A DNA stretch of 64,000 nt from Candidatus Scalindua sediminis (GTDB lineage Bacteria > Planctomycetota > Brocadiia > Brocadiales > Scalinduaceae). The notes under the pieces are model-generated. The model was not told the DNA's origin, ran no database searches, and saw only the letters and a program-made list of their open reading frames with translations. Location of the stretch: positions 1 to 64,000 of the forward strand of contig VSDH01000011.1 in assembly GCA_008636105.1 (NCBI GenBank). Direction: 5' to 3'. The translations under genes were made by a program, and so were the position numbers. Positions 16,219 through 25,235 of the stretch are shown one piece after another (position 1 is the stretch's first letter; each line of letters opens with the position of its first letter).

Positions 16219-17733
16219 ATGAAAGTATTTAATAAAAATAGAATGTTTTCTATATCGTATTTTGTATTGGCATATATGGTTATTGGTTCCATTTTTGTTT
16301 TTGGTAGGGTTCTTTTTGCAGAAGTCCCAGAACCGGATCCGTTTTTTTTAGAATTGGAAGAGCTTTACAGGGGCGATAAAAAATATAAACACTTACCATT
16401 TGAACTGGATGACCCTCATAAACGTCCCAAAAACGGACCTACTCTCAAGAATGTTATACACAAAGCTAATAAGGAATGGCTTAAGAAGTGGATATCAAAT
16501 CCTCCTGAAATGGTTCCTAATGCCAGAATGCCAAGACTCATGCTTAATGATGACGAGATCGAAGCAGTTTTAGCATATTTAACAAGTATTGCCGATAATG
16601 AACTACCCAAACAGGAATGGGATCCATATCTTTCAAAGCATGAGGATGAAATGAGCGATGAAGAATACGAAAAGATGGATGTATTAGTTTCAGGAGGCAA
16701 GGCAGTTTGGGGGCGCGCCAGATGTAATTTATGTCATCCCGTAAAAGGTGAGGGTGGCGCTGTAGGCGTAGGGCCAGACTTAGGTACAATAGCTGAAAAA
16801 ATAAACCGTGACTGGTTATATCTTTGGATTAAAGAGCCCAAAAGCTATTTTCATGATACTCAGATGGCAAGATATAGATTTAATGATAAGGAATTGAGAC
16901 TATTGATTGAATATATTATGAGGGATTGGGATTTTATACCAGAAGAGGAAGAGGAAGAGGAAGAGGATGAAGAAGAAGAGGAAGAAGTTGAACGTGAAAA
17001 TGAGAAAACAAGTGAACATGAAGCAAGCGAAAGCGCAGAGGTTGAGGAAATAACGAAATCATCTATTATTCCAGAAGGATCATTAGCTGAAAAAGGAAAG
17101 AGGATTATTGAGTTAAGCCGATGCTTTATTTGCCATGAGATTGAAGGTGTATCTGATCTGTTACCAATTGCCGAAAGAGATGATAAACCTGCTGAGGGTT
17201 TTGAGGGGTTGTTAAATGATATTAAATGCATGACATGTCATAATATTCAGGGAAAGGGTGGAACTTTTGCGCCAGAATTGACCCATGAGGGTAGTAAACT
17301 CAAAGAATCATGGATAAGGGATTTTCTCCAGACTCCGGATATTATACGTCCGTTGTTAAAACAGATGCCAAAGTTTAATTTAACTGCAGAGGAAGCGGAA
17401 ACTGCAGTGAAATTTATAGAGGAGTATTTTGTAAGTGAAGAAATTCCTTTAGCAAAATTTGCTGATGTTGAACCTACAGAAGAGGAGATTGGTAAAGGAA
17501 AGGAATTGTACGATGCCAAGGGGTGCAGGACTTGCCATACGATGGCGGAGGGTGGTGTTGTTGGGCCTACTTTGAAGAGAGTTGGCGACCGGCTCGAAAA
17601 TGGTTATATCTTTGCCCATTTGAAGGATCCATACCGGGAAATGCCTGATGCAGTAGAACCCAATTATACCCTTACTGACGAAGAGGCGATTGCAATAACA
17701 CATTACCTGATGTCTTGCAGGAGTAAGAAATAG
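16219..17733 (+). CDS. Tetrahaem c-type cytochrome with poly-Glu linker
   Basis: About 504 residues from ATG 16219, preferred because a clean signal peptide (SYFVLAYMVIGSIFVFG) follows; an in-frame ATG at 16201 is the alternative. Four haem motifs are present: CNLCH near 170, CFICH near 303, CMTCH near 338 and CRTCH near 438, each followed by G(P/A)xL and RMP-type Met segments in most units. Between haems 1 and 2 lies a long acidic linker of almost pure Glu/Asp (about 240-285). It is probably periplasmic and part of the same electron-transfer chain. The domain arrangement repeats that of the octahaem protein encoded at 6583. Confidence 0.8.
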   Translation: MKVFNKNRMFSISYFVLAYMVIGSIFVFGRVLFAEVPEPDPFFLELEELYRGDKKYKHLPFELDDPHKRPKNGPTLKNVIHKANKEWLKKWISNPPEMVPNARMPRLMLNDDEIEAVLAYLTSIADNELPKQEWDPYLSKHEDEMSDEEYEKMDVLVSGGKAVWGRARCNLCHPVKGEGGAVGVGPDLGTIAEKINRDWLYLWIKEPKSYFHDTQMARYRFNDKELRLLIEYIMRDWDFIPEEEEEEEEDEEEEEEVERENEKTSEHEASESAEVEEITKSSIIPEGSLAEKGKRIIELSRCFICHEIEGVSDLLPIAERDDKPAEGFEGLLNDIKCMTCHNIQGKGGTFAPELTHEGSKLKESWIRDFLQTPDIIRPLLKQMPKFNLTAEEAETAVKFIEEYFVSEEIPLAKFADVEPTEEEIGKGKELYDAKGCRTCHTMAEGGVVGPTLKRVGDRLENGYIFAHLKDPYREMPDAVEPNYTLTDEEAIAITHYLMSCRSKK

Positions 17734-17749
17734 ATTGGAATACAAAAAA

Positions 17750-18394
17750 ATGTTAGTAAGAAATTTTCAATTTGGAATAATAATTTTCTTGTTTGTCATA
17801 GGGACTTTTTTTAAACTTACTGATGCCGCTGAAGAAGTGGAACCTTCGCAACAAGGTGACGCAGCAAAACAGGAGATAACCTTAATAGAAGAGCATAAAG
17901 TGTATTTGGCTACTCCCAAAAAGACCTTTCAATATTTTTGTGGTCCGTGCCATGGAGATTCAGCCGATGGGAAAGGTATCTATTTCACTATTGACCTACA
18001 ACCACGTCCAAGAGATTTGACTGATGTGGAATATATGGCAAAATTAACGGATGATTATCTTCTGAATTTTATTACAAAAGGTTCTGCTGCAATGGAAAAA
18101 TCAGATCTGTGTCCTCCCTGGGGTGGCACGTTTGAGGAGGACAGAATCAAGGGTATTATTGCTTATTTGCGGGGCTTGACTATCTCAAAATCAAAGATAG
18201 AAAAAAAACCTGCAGAGAAAGAGGAGGTTGAAAAAGAGGGAGAAAAAGTGGTAAAGGTTTCTGGGGAGGGGGGAAATGGGGCTCCAAAGGCAGTTATATG
18301 GAGTGTTTTGATTATATTGTGTTCATTCTTTGCATTTGCTGCTATAAAAGAATGGAAGAAACTGGGCATAGAAGAGGCTTCAAAAAACGAATAA
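17750..18394 (+). CDS. Small membrane-anchored monohaem cytochrome c
   Basis: About 214 residues. A signal peptide (NFQFGIIIFLFVIGTFF) is followed by a cytochrome c domain with CGPCH near residue 60 and DSADGKGIYF. A charged KKPAEKEEVEKEGEKV linker leads to a C-terminal transmembrane helix (AVIWSVLIILCSFFAFAAI), so the haem domain faces outside with a C-terminal anchor. ATG 17750 is chosen; an upstream TTG at 17735 has AGGAG ten bases before it and is the alternative. It starts 16 bp after the tetrahaem gene, consistent with one operon. Confidence 0.75.
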   Translation: MLVRNFQFGIIIFLFVIGTFFKLTDAAEEVEPSQQGDAAKQEITLIEEHKVYLATPKKTFQYFCGPCHGDSADGKGIYFTIDLQPRPRDLTDVEYMAKLTDDYLLNFITKGSAAMEKSDLCPPWGGTFEEDRIKGIIAYLRGLTISKSKIEKKPAEKEEVEKEGEKVVKVSGEGGNGAPKAVIWSVLIILCSFFAFAAIKEWKKLGIEEASKNE

Positions 18395-18405
18395 GGAGTA
18401 AATAA

Positions 18406-19650
18406 TTGTACAAAAAGATTTTCATACCGATAGATAATTCGAAATATTCTGGTTATTGTTCAGATCTAGGAATATCAATAGCAAAGATGTTTTCTTCTGA
18501 ATTGATAGGAGGCCATGTTTATGCGGCAAACCTGCATCACAAGAGATTCAGAGAAATGGAAAGTGGATTACCAGAAAAATATAGGGATGAAAATGAACTA
18601 AAGAAGCAGAGGAAATTTCACAATTCATTGATTGGTCGCGGGCTTAGGATGATATCAAATTCCTACCTCGATGGCCTCGATAAAAAATGCCAAAATGAAG
18701 GGGTTCCTTTTACCCGGAATATCCAGGAAGGTAAAAACTATCTTGAGTTGGTTAAAGATATAAACGACAAAGATTATGATCTCGTTATAATTGGTATACG
18801 AGGCTTAGGAGAAACTAATGGCAACCTGATTGGTAGTGTTTGTGAAAGGGTTGTTAGAAGGATTAACACAGATGTACTAGTAGTTAAGGATGATAAACCT
18901 CTGGATGGCAAGATAATAGTTGCTGTTGACGGAAGTGAACAATCTTTCGGGGCTGTAGAAATAGCAGGCAAACTGACGAAAAAATATGAATCGGAGATGG
19001 AAGCTTTATCAGTTTATGATCCTCATTATCATAGAGTGGCCTTTAATGGTATTGCAAAGATACTTACTGGAGAGATGGGTAATGTATTTAAGTCGGAAGA
19101 GCAGGAAAAGCTACATGAAGACGTAATTGACAAGGGACTGGAGAAGATTTATCATGGGCATCTGAAAGTTGCCTTAAACAGAACAAAGGATTTTGGCATT
19201 GAGATAAAAACTACACTACTTGAAGGTAAACCCTATGATCAAATATTGAAGCATGTTGAAAAAGTAAAGCCATCATTATTGATATTAGGGCGTACGGGTA
19301 TACATGCCATAAACGGCCTGGATATCGGAAGCGCAACAGAAAATATATTGCGCTTTGCTAAGTGTAATGTTCTTATAACAAAAAGTAGGAAGGATGTAGG
19401 AGTCAATCCTTTTTATGAAAAGAAAGAGAATATAGGTATCGAACAACCTTTAAATCAGACCGTTGAAGCAGGGGAGGTTTCCTGGGATAAAGATGCCAGT
19501 CATTTGATTTCAAAGGTCCCTGCCTTTGTGAGGAAAATGGTAGTTAAAGAAATAGAGAGTTATGCCAGAAACAAGGGCAGTAGTGAGATTACGAGAGAAA
19601 TTGTCGAAGAGGCCAAGGCAAGATGGTCTAATGCGATGAATTATTCTTGA
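18406..19650 (+). CDS. Tandem universal stress protein with C-terminal PCP_red domain
   Basis: 414 residues. Two UspA-type domains (about 1-155 and 163-325) carry the nucleotide-binding style segments (VIIGIRGLGETNGNLIGSV and LILGRTGIHAINGLDIGSA). The C-terminus (about 358-410, VSWDKDASHLISKVPAFVR) is a PCP_red-like module closely resembling the two copies in the radical SAM protein at 4258-5967. The start is TTG 18406, supported by AAGGAG seven bases upstream. It is the last gene of the cytochrome run and starts 11 bp after the preceding stop. A regulatory or cofactor-related role is likely. The fusion of Usp with PCP_red is unusual. Confidence 0.85.
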   Translation: MYKKIFIPIDNSKYSGYCSDLGISIAKMFSSELIGGHVYAANLHHKRFREMESGLPEKYRDENELKKQRKFHNSLIGRGLRMISNSYLDGLDKKCQNEGVPFTRNIQEGKNYLELVKDINDKDYDLVIIGIRGLGETNGNLIGSVCERVVRRINTDVLVVKDDKPLDGKIIVAVDGSEQSFGAVEIAGKLTKKYESEMEALSVYDPHYHRVAFNGIAKILTGEMGNVFKSEEQEKLHEDVIDKGLEKIYHGHLKVALNRTKDFGIEIKTTLLEGKPYDQILKHVEKVKPSLLILGRTGIHAINGLDIGSATENILRFAKCNVLITKSRKDVGVNPFYEKKENIGIEQPLNQTVEAGEVSWDKDASHLISKVPAFVRKMVVKEIESYARNKGSSEITREIVEEAKARWSNAMNYS

Positions 19651-19826
19651 ATCAAAATTCCCCATCCCCCCCCTTGAGGAGGGATTCAGTTGTTATTAAA
19701 TCCCCTTTTCCCCGCTTATAAAACATCCTCCACCGTATTTTGTAATTCCTGATAAGTCTGGCTAAAAATTAGTTGACAATAATCATTTCTAAAATAACAA
19801 TTTAAAAAGAGGAGAACATATATCTC

Positions 19827-20738
19827 ATGCTTGGAATTTCTACTGTATGGAAATCTGGTGCGGTGAAGGAAGGACAAAAACTCATGGAATGTTTCACTAA
19901 ACTCGGTTTTGAAGACATTGAGTTGGAGTATAGGATATCTGGTGAGACATACAGGGAAATAAAGCAAGTCTTGAAAAACGAAAATGGTTTAAAGATATCC
20001 AGTATACATAACTATTTTCCAATCCCGGAAATAAGAGGAGAAGGGGGAGCTGATGTATTTCTCCTTTCATCGGAGGACAAAGAAGAAAGGGCATTAGCAG
20101 TTAAATATACTGTAAAAACGATACAAATAGCAGCAGAACTTGGAGCCAGAGCCGTAGTTTTGCATCTTGGAAGGGTACCCATGGATACCGTAAAAACAGA
20201 ACTCTTCAGCTTGTATGATAATGGAAAGATAGGTTCAGATGAACATAAAAGGGTACTTAAAGAGTTTAAGATGTTAAGGGAGAGAAGGAAAGGAAAAAGC
20301 TTTGATATGCTTTTAATGAGTATGGATGAAATAATGAAGTCTACAGAAAAGCTTGGTGTCTATATAGGTATTGAAAATCGATATTATTTCAGAGAGTATC
20401 CAAACTTTGATGAGATAGGTGTCATATTCGAGAAATTTGGAGATGAGCAAATCAGGTACTGGCACGATGTGGGACATGCTAAGGTTCAGGAAAATTTGGG
20501 TATTACAAGGCCAAATCAACTCCTTGAGACGTATGGTAGATTTTTAATTGGTGTCCATCTTCATGACGTAAAGGGGTATTCAGACCACCATGTACCTGGA
20601 TCAGGCGAGGTTGATTTTGATTTGCTAAAGAAATACTTAAAAGGTGATACAATAAAGATTCTTGAGATTCATCCAAGAGAAAGTGAAAAGGATTTGATGA
20701 TAGGTGTCAATTTCTTAAAAGGTATGGGGCTGGATTAG
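19827..20738 (+). CDS. Sugar phosphate isomerase/epimerase-like TIM barrel protein
   Basis: 303 residues of the xylose-isomerase-like / AP-endonuclease-2 TIM-barrel superfamily. Characteristic metal-site regions are visible: GARAVVLHLG, IGIENRYYFREYP, RYWHDVGHAKVQ, GVHLHDVKGYSDHHVPGSGEVDF and ILEIHPRES. These acidic and His residues form the divalent metal site of the family. The substrate cannot be deduced. The gene stands alone after the cytochrome cluster, with a GAGGAG ribosome site upstream. Confidence 0.75.
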   Translation: MLGISTVWKSGAVKEGQKLMECFTKLGFEDIELEYRISGETYREIKQVLKNENGLKISSIHNYFPIPEIRGEGGADVFLLSSEDKEERALAVKYTVKTIQIAAELGARAVVLHLGRVPMDTVKTELFSLYDNGKIGSDEHKRVLKEFKMLRERRKGKSFDMLLMSMDEIMKSTEKLGVYIGIENRYYFREYPNFDEIGVIFEKFGDEQIRYWHDVGHAKVQENLGITRPNQLLETYGRFLIGVHLHDVKGYSDHHVPGSGEVDFDLLKKYLKGDTIKILEIHPRESEKDLMIGVNFLKGMGLD

Positions 20739-21118
20739 AGAAATAACCCTCAGTTATCAGTTAAAAACAAATTAATTTAAGCTATATCAGGTGATTTTTT
20801 TGCTTGAAAGTTTTAGTTTTATATGCTATATAGTATATTTTAGAGCTATACTCGCATAATATAGCGCAACACAGTTAAAACCAAGTATTCAAATCATCAT
20901 CCACTCAGTAAGATATTCATCGAGTCAAAGGTTAACTTTACGCCTATCTCCAGCCAGCCAATTCAGATTAAGGTTGCACATGCCCCGTTGCAAAGCTTTA
21001 CGGGTTTAATGCAATTATTCCCAAATTAAAGCCGAATTATGTATTTCAGATTTACTACGAACTTTGTTATTTAATATGATAATATGATAATACAAATTTT
21101 ATTGTAAGGAGTAGAAAG
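20739..21118. other. Intergenic region, no feature recognised
   Basis: About 380 bp of AT-rich sequence with no convincing frame, RNA gene or terminator. The part just upstream of the next gene has AATATGATAATATGATAATAC, which may overlap a -10 region, and a good AAGGAG site. Confidence 0.4.
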
Positions 21119-21475
21119 ATGAGGAAAATTTTCGGAATACTAGTACTTATTTCACTTATTTGCTTTTTTGTGCAAGTTGGCATTCCCAGAGATGTAGACG
21201 CTAAACAGTTTGCGGAGCACACGCCTGCAGGTAAGGCAGGACTAGTTGCAGCTAGTGTTGTTTCTACTGCGGTATATCTGCCATTTAAGGCAGCTTATGC
21301 ATTATTAGGGGGGATTACGAGTGGTCTAACTTATGGTGTGACCCTTGCAAAAGAGTCTGAGACAGCAAACAGGATTGCCGTAAAATCTTTTACGGGAGAT
21401 TGGTATATTCATCCCAATATACTTACCAGTGAGGAAGAACTAAATTTTAGCGGACCGGATGATGTTTTTCCATAA
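21119..21475 (+). CDS. Small secreted conserved-type hypothetical protein
   Basis: 118 residues. A clear signal peptide (FGILVLISLICFFVQVG) is followed by a short mature part with a Gly/Ala-rich hydrophobic stretch (KAGLVAASVVSTAVYLPFKAA, ALLGGITSGLTYGVTLA) and a C-terminal GDWYIHPNILTS. No function is recognised. A strong ribosome site (GTAAGGAGTAGAAAG) supports the start. Its last 67 bp overlap tail-to-tail with the end of the phosphorylase gene on the other strand. Confidence 0.7.
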   Translation: MRKIFGILVLISLICFFVQVGIPRDVDAKQFAEHTPAGKAGLVAASVVSTAVYLPFKAAYALLGGITSGLTYGVTLAKESETANRIAVKSFTGDWYIHPNILTSEEELNFSGPDDVFP

Positions 21476-22785
21476 TATTTATCATCCAGTACTTCGTAAA
21501 TAAGGGGTGGGATATGTGAGGGCTCACTTGAGATTTTATAAGCATCCTTTATGAGACTTTCCGCCTGATTGTATCTGTTTTCATCATTGTAAAATATTTT
21601 TACCAAAGGTTGCTTATGTCCTATACGATCTCCTAATTTTGCCAATACTTCATAACCTACAGAATGGTCAATCTTGTCATTTATTTTATCCCTGCCTGCA
21701 CCAAGAATTCTTGCTGCAGTACCCATCTTGTAGGTATCTATAGTGTTAACATACCCATCGTTTGCGGCTAGTACTTCTCTAGCATTTTTAGAGATTGCTT
21801 TATTTTTCATCTCTGAAAGGTAACCTTCATCGCCACCCTGTTGTATAACCATTTTTATAAACGTTTCATAAGCCTTACCGTTTTTCAATGCTTTATGTAA
21901 CATCTCCTTTCCTGTATCTAAATTGTCACATATTTTTGCAAGTTTGAGCATATGTGTTCCTATCGTAACAGTTAGCTCAACCAGATCATTTGGACCTTCT
22001 CCCTTTAGCGTTTCAATACATTCTACAACCTCCGTTGCATTGCCAACCATTTTGCCTAATGGTTGATTCATATCGGTAATTAATGCGACAACATCCTTCT
22101 GCATCCCTTTTCCTATCTCAATCATCTGTTTTGCTAAACTTATTGATTGATTGAAGTCTTTTAAAAATGCTCCATTTCCTGTTTTTACATCAAGAACCAG
22201 ACTGTCCAGGCCAGAGGCTATTTTCTTTGACATGATACTGCTTGCAATTAAAGGTATGCTTTCTACTGTAGACGTTGCATCGCGGAGTGAGTATAATTTT
22301 TTATCTGCAGGTGTGATTTCTTCTGTTTGACCAATTATGCAAACCCCGACTTCTCGAATGTTTTTGATAAATTTATCGACCGAGAGATTGGTTTGGAAGC
22401 CGTGAATAGACTCAAGCTTGTCCAATGTCCCACCGGTATGTCCCAGACTGCGGCCAGATATCATTGGTACGTTAACTCCTAGCGATGCGACCAGCGGAGC
22501 CAGGACTAAACTGACCTTATCACCAACTCCTCCTGTGCTATGTTTGTCGATCTTTTTACCAGGAATGGAACTTAAGTCTATTACCTTTCCAGAGGTTATC
22601 AATTCTTCTGTTAAAAAAACGGTTTCTTTTGTTGTTAAGCCTTGAAGATATATGCTCATCAAAAATGCTGCAATCTGGTAATCCGGTATTTCATCTTTGA
22701 CGTATCCTTGAATCAAGAAACTTATTTCATCTTTAGATAATTCATTTCCATCTCTTTTCTTACGAATGATGTCTTTTCCATACAT
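21409..22785 (-). CDS. pdp: Pyrimidine-nucleoside (thymidine) phosphorylase
   Basis: 458 residues. It cleaves thymidine or uridine with phosphate to the base and pentose 1-phosphate in the cytoplasm. The family signature SGRSLGHTGGTLDKLESI is intact, as are the phosphate-binding KIDKHSTGGVGDKVSL and the DVKTGNGAFL segments. The usual end of the family falls near PPLIYEVL. Here about 22 extra residues (YYGKTSSGPLKFSSSS region) follow, encoded across the 3' end of the convergent gene at 21119-21475. This extension probably arose by loss of the original stop. Confidence 0.9.
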   Translation of the reverse strand: MYGKDIIRKKRDGNELSKDEISFLIQGYVKDEIPDYQIAAFLMSIYLQGLTTKETVFLTEELITSGKVIDLSSIPGKKIDKHSTGGVGDKVSLVLAPLVASLGVNVPMISGRSLGHTGGTLDKLESIHGFQTNLSVDKFIKNIREVGVCIIGQTEEITPADKKLYSLRDATSTVESIPLIASSIMSKKIASGLDSLVLDVKTGNGAFLKDFNQSISLAKQMIEIGKGMQKDVVALITDMNQPLGKMVGNATEVVECIETLKGEGPNDLVELTVTIGTHMLKLAKICDNLDTGKEMLHKALKNGKAYETFIKMVIQQGGDEGYLSEMKNKAISKNAREVLAANDGYVNTIDTYKMGTAARILGAGRDKINDKIDHSVGYEVLAKLGDRIGHKQPLVKIFYNDENRYNQAESLIKDAYKISSEPSHIPPLIYEVLDDKYYGKTSSGPLKFSSSSLVSILG

Positions 22786-22870
22786 GGATAAATTAGCACC
22801 TTTTTAAAAAACACAATAACCTGTATTATTTATGTTGACGTCCTCAATGTTTTACTAAATAAAGTACTAG

Positions 22871-22900
22871 TAAAAAAAGAGGCAGCTTTTTAGCTGCCTC
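22871..22900 (-). terminator. Rho-independent terminator
   Basis: On the minus strand GAGGCAGCT and AGCTGCCTC form a stem around a short A-rich loop, followed by TTTTTTTA. It lies just downstream of the rhodanese gene at 22936-23283. Confidence 0.85.
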
Positions 22901-22935
22901 CTATAGACAGAATTCGCATCTTAAATATGAGGATG

Positions 22936-23283
22936 TTAGCCTGCTGCCTTGGCATATTTGGAACTCTCTAATGGAAGTCCAGCATCTTTCCAGTCTTGAA
23001 GTCCACCTTCATAATCGTAAACATTTTTATAACCAAATTCTGTTAATTTCTCTGCTGCCAGCGAACTCATATTGCACTGAAAACTGCCACAGTAGACAAC
23101 AATCTCTTTACCCTCTTTGAGAAGTTCTTTTGCCTTATTTTCAATATCTTCAAGTGGTATATTAATGGATCTCGGGATATGTTCTTCCTCGTAACATTCA
23201 GGACTTAACACATCAACAAGGATAAAGTCCTCATTTCTGTCTATCATCCCTTTGAGTGCTTCTCTGGTTATGCATTTCGACAT
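22936..23283 (-). CDS. Single-domain rhodanese-like protein
   Basis: 115 residues, one rhodanese domain. LVDVLSPECYEEEHIPRSIN is the substrate-entry region. The active loop is YCGSFQCNMSS, with the presumed catalytic Cys of the VVYC position and a second Cys in the loop. Such proteins move sulfane sulfur in the cytoplasm. The start has a near-perfect GGAGGC ribosome site, and the gene is followed by a strong terminator. No signal peptide is present. Confidence 0.85.
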   Translation of the reverse strand: MSKCITREALKGMIDRNEDFILVDVLSPECYEEEHIPRSINIPLEDIENKAKELLKEGKEIVVYCGSFQCNMSSLAAEKLTEFGYKNVYDYEGGLQDWKDAGLPLESSKYAKAAG

Positions 23284-23334
23284 CTTAAGCCTCCTTCCTG
23301 ACTTTGCATATCATTTATCACTTTATTATACAAA

Positions 23335-23378
23335 AAGAAGCATCTTGTGGTCAAGACTTGCTAAATAGGATGCTTCTT
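23335..23378 (-). terminator. Terminator-like hairpin after the TPR gene
   Basis: AAGAAGCATC and GATGCTTCTT form a 10-bp stem with a long loop; read on the minus strand it ends in TTTTTG. It lies 160 bp past the stop of the gene at 23540-25003. Confidence 0.5.
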
Positions 23379-23539
23379 CAGCTTACTGGATAGGAACAAG
23401 CGTTGGTAAGTTTATTTCCATCTACATTCACATCTTTTATATTGAAAGCCTTAACAACCCGGTGAGCTACAGCATGTAAAATTAGTTACAATACCTTGGT
23501 TAGATGAGAGTCATCTCTTAAATTAAGATAATTGCAGAT

Positions 23540-25003
23540 TTAAATCGGGAGAAAATCATCTAAATACTGATCTATACTACCTATTCTTTTCACAATCTGA
23601 TCTAGTTTATCTTCTTTATCTTTTAGAAGGGCACAAATTCTTTCCCATCTTGAGCGGGGTAGAATAATATTCCAATACAGACATAAGGCAAGAAGGAGTG
23701 CTTCTGCTATGTATATTCCTGTGAACGTTTCCATAGATAATCCGATTGGAATTGCAACAATTTGACCAGCAAGCAGATAAAGAAAAAAATATAAGAAATG
23801 TCCCCTCTTTTTTATTTCTGATAATTTACTGTTCATTTCATGTATTTCATTTTCCAAATCTTCTTTTATTTCCTGACATTTATCTTTTAACTTTGCTTCG
23901 TTGTGTTGTAACCGTTTATTCAATAGTGAAAGAATAAGATCGGCAATGCTTGCATCGAAGATCGAATTGTTAGCTATTGTATTAGCGACTTCGGTATTTT
24001 TCTCTTTAAGCGATTTAACATGAAATGCCTCGGGAATATCATAACCTATTTCCATGATATAAGTTATAGTACTATCTAAGAGGGATGCCTTCTCTTCCAG
24101 CTCCGTCTGTTTATGTCTTACTTTTTTATTCTTTTCATCCCTCACTTCCTCAAATAATTTGTTAATTTGTGATCTCATTCCATCAAAATCCTTTTCATTA
24201 TTAATCTTCAAGCAGTAGATAATATCGCTGTTAATCGCTTTCTTTAATAATGGGATGACTTTATCTGGTTTATTCAGAAGGGCATTGTACTGGGCATTTT
24301 GATATACAGCCTCAGTAAAATTGGGTAGTGTCTTTATCGCCTGATTTGTAAGACTTTCAGCTTCTTTGATGAGGCCATAATCACGTTTTATCAGTGCCTT
24401 GTACAGTAAAGCGTAACTTGTGTAATAAGCAGCAGATAGTTTTCCGGCATGATGTATAACCTTGTCAAAACAACTCAGAGCTTTTTCTTTATCTATCTTA
24501 TGAAAAAGATAAATGATTCCCATACTCATATGGACAGAGAAATCGTATTGGTTTTCTGTTGATAATTCCTGGAGACTATGCAATGCGAGATCTATCTTAC
24601 CGCTTCCGTAATCTTCTTCTGCGTCCCTCCGAAGATTTTTTATTACTTTGTCAGAAGTTGCATAAACGAATTCTAAGAATTCTTTCAATTTCTCACTGTC
24701 CTGTTCTATCTGCCAGACAACATCAGATATACCCCACTCGAACGCCGCTTTTATCCCGTAAATACCATTCTCAATACTCTCCATATCGTAAGTAAGATTA
24801 TTAATTGTGTCAGTCCTAATGTTTTTACTTGCAATAATCGCGTTTGTTGATGCAATCTGAGAGGTAATCATTTCTGTCGCTTGACTCTTTATATCTCCTT
24901 TTTGGATTTTTACCTCCTTACCAAGCTGTATGTTACGATAATGTTCTTTTTTCTTTTCCCATGGAGCAAGTTCATTTATATATGTCTTCAATTTTTCCTC
25001 CAA
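23540..25003 (-). CDS. TPR-like, coiled-coil membrane protein
   Basis: 487 residues, not assigned to a known family. The middle (about 145-280) reads like tetratricopeptide helices (ALHSLQELSTENQYDFSVH, EKALSCFDKVIHHAGKL, KEAESLTNQAIKTLPNFTEA). A coiled coil lies at about 365-410, then two adjacent transmembrane helices (HFLYFFLYLLAGQIVAIPIG and GIYIAEALLLALCLYWNII) and a charged C-terminal tail. No signal peptide is seen, so both long ends are probably cytoplasmic. The gene is monocistronic. Confidence 0.65.
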   Translation of the reverse strand: MEEKLKTYINELAPWEKKKEHYRNIQLGKEVKIQKGDIKSQATEMITSQIASTNAIIASKNIRTDTINNLTYDMESIENGIYGIKAAFEWGISDVVWQIEQDSEKLKEFLEFVYATSDKVIKNLRRDAEEDYGSGKIDLALHSLQELSTENQYDFSVHMSMGIIYLFHKIDKEKALSCFDKVIHHAGKLSAAYYTSYALLYKALIKRDYGLIKEAESLTNQAIKTLPNFTEAVYQNAQYNALLNKPDKVIPLLKKAINSDIIYCLKINNEKDFDGMRSQINKLFEEVRDEKNKKVRHKQTELEEKASLLDSTITYIMEIGYDIPEAFHVKSLKEKNTEVANTIANNSIFDASIADLILSLLNKRLQHNEAKLKDKCQEIKEDLENEIHEMNSKLSEIKKRGHFLYFFLYLLAGQIVAIPIGLSMETFTGIYIAEALLLALCLYWNIILPRSRWERICALLKDKEDKLDQIVKRIGSIDQYLDDFLPI

Positions 25004-25235
25004 AAAATAAATACTCCCATCAGTAATGCGCAGTCAAACGTTAAATACAAGAATAATTAAATTTGTGAGAAATATACCACCAATAGAGGGATGTGGTCAA
25101 GCATATATTGATAGAATTTATTTGCCAAAGAGCTGACAAATGATTAAGCTGGATGAAAATGAAGGATTTTGAACATACTGCTTATCCTTCTATAAAATAA
25201 TTTTCTATGCTCTGGTGAGTTAAAGAAGTCAAAAA

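Noticed and set aside
20739-21118. Possible riboswitch upstream of the small secreted protein
   Set aside because: No known consensus and no convincing stem pattern could be found by eye.
23540-25003. TPR/coiled-coil membrane protein as a CRISPR accessory
   Set aside because: It is separated from the CRISPR locus by a terminator-flanked DUF4438 gene and lies outside the operon; proximity only.
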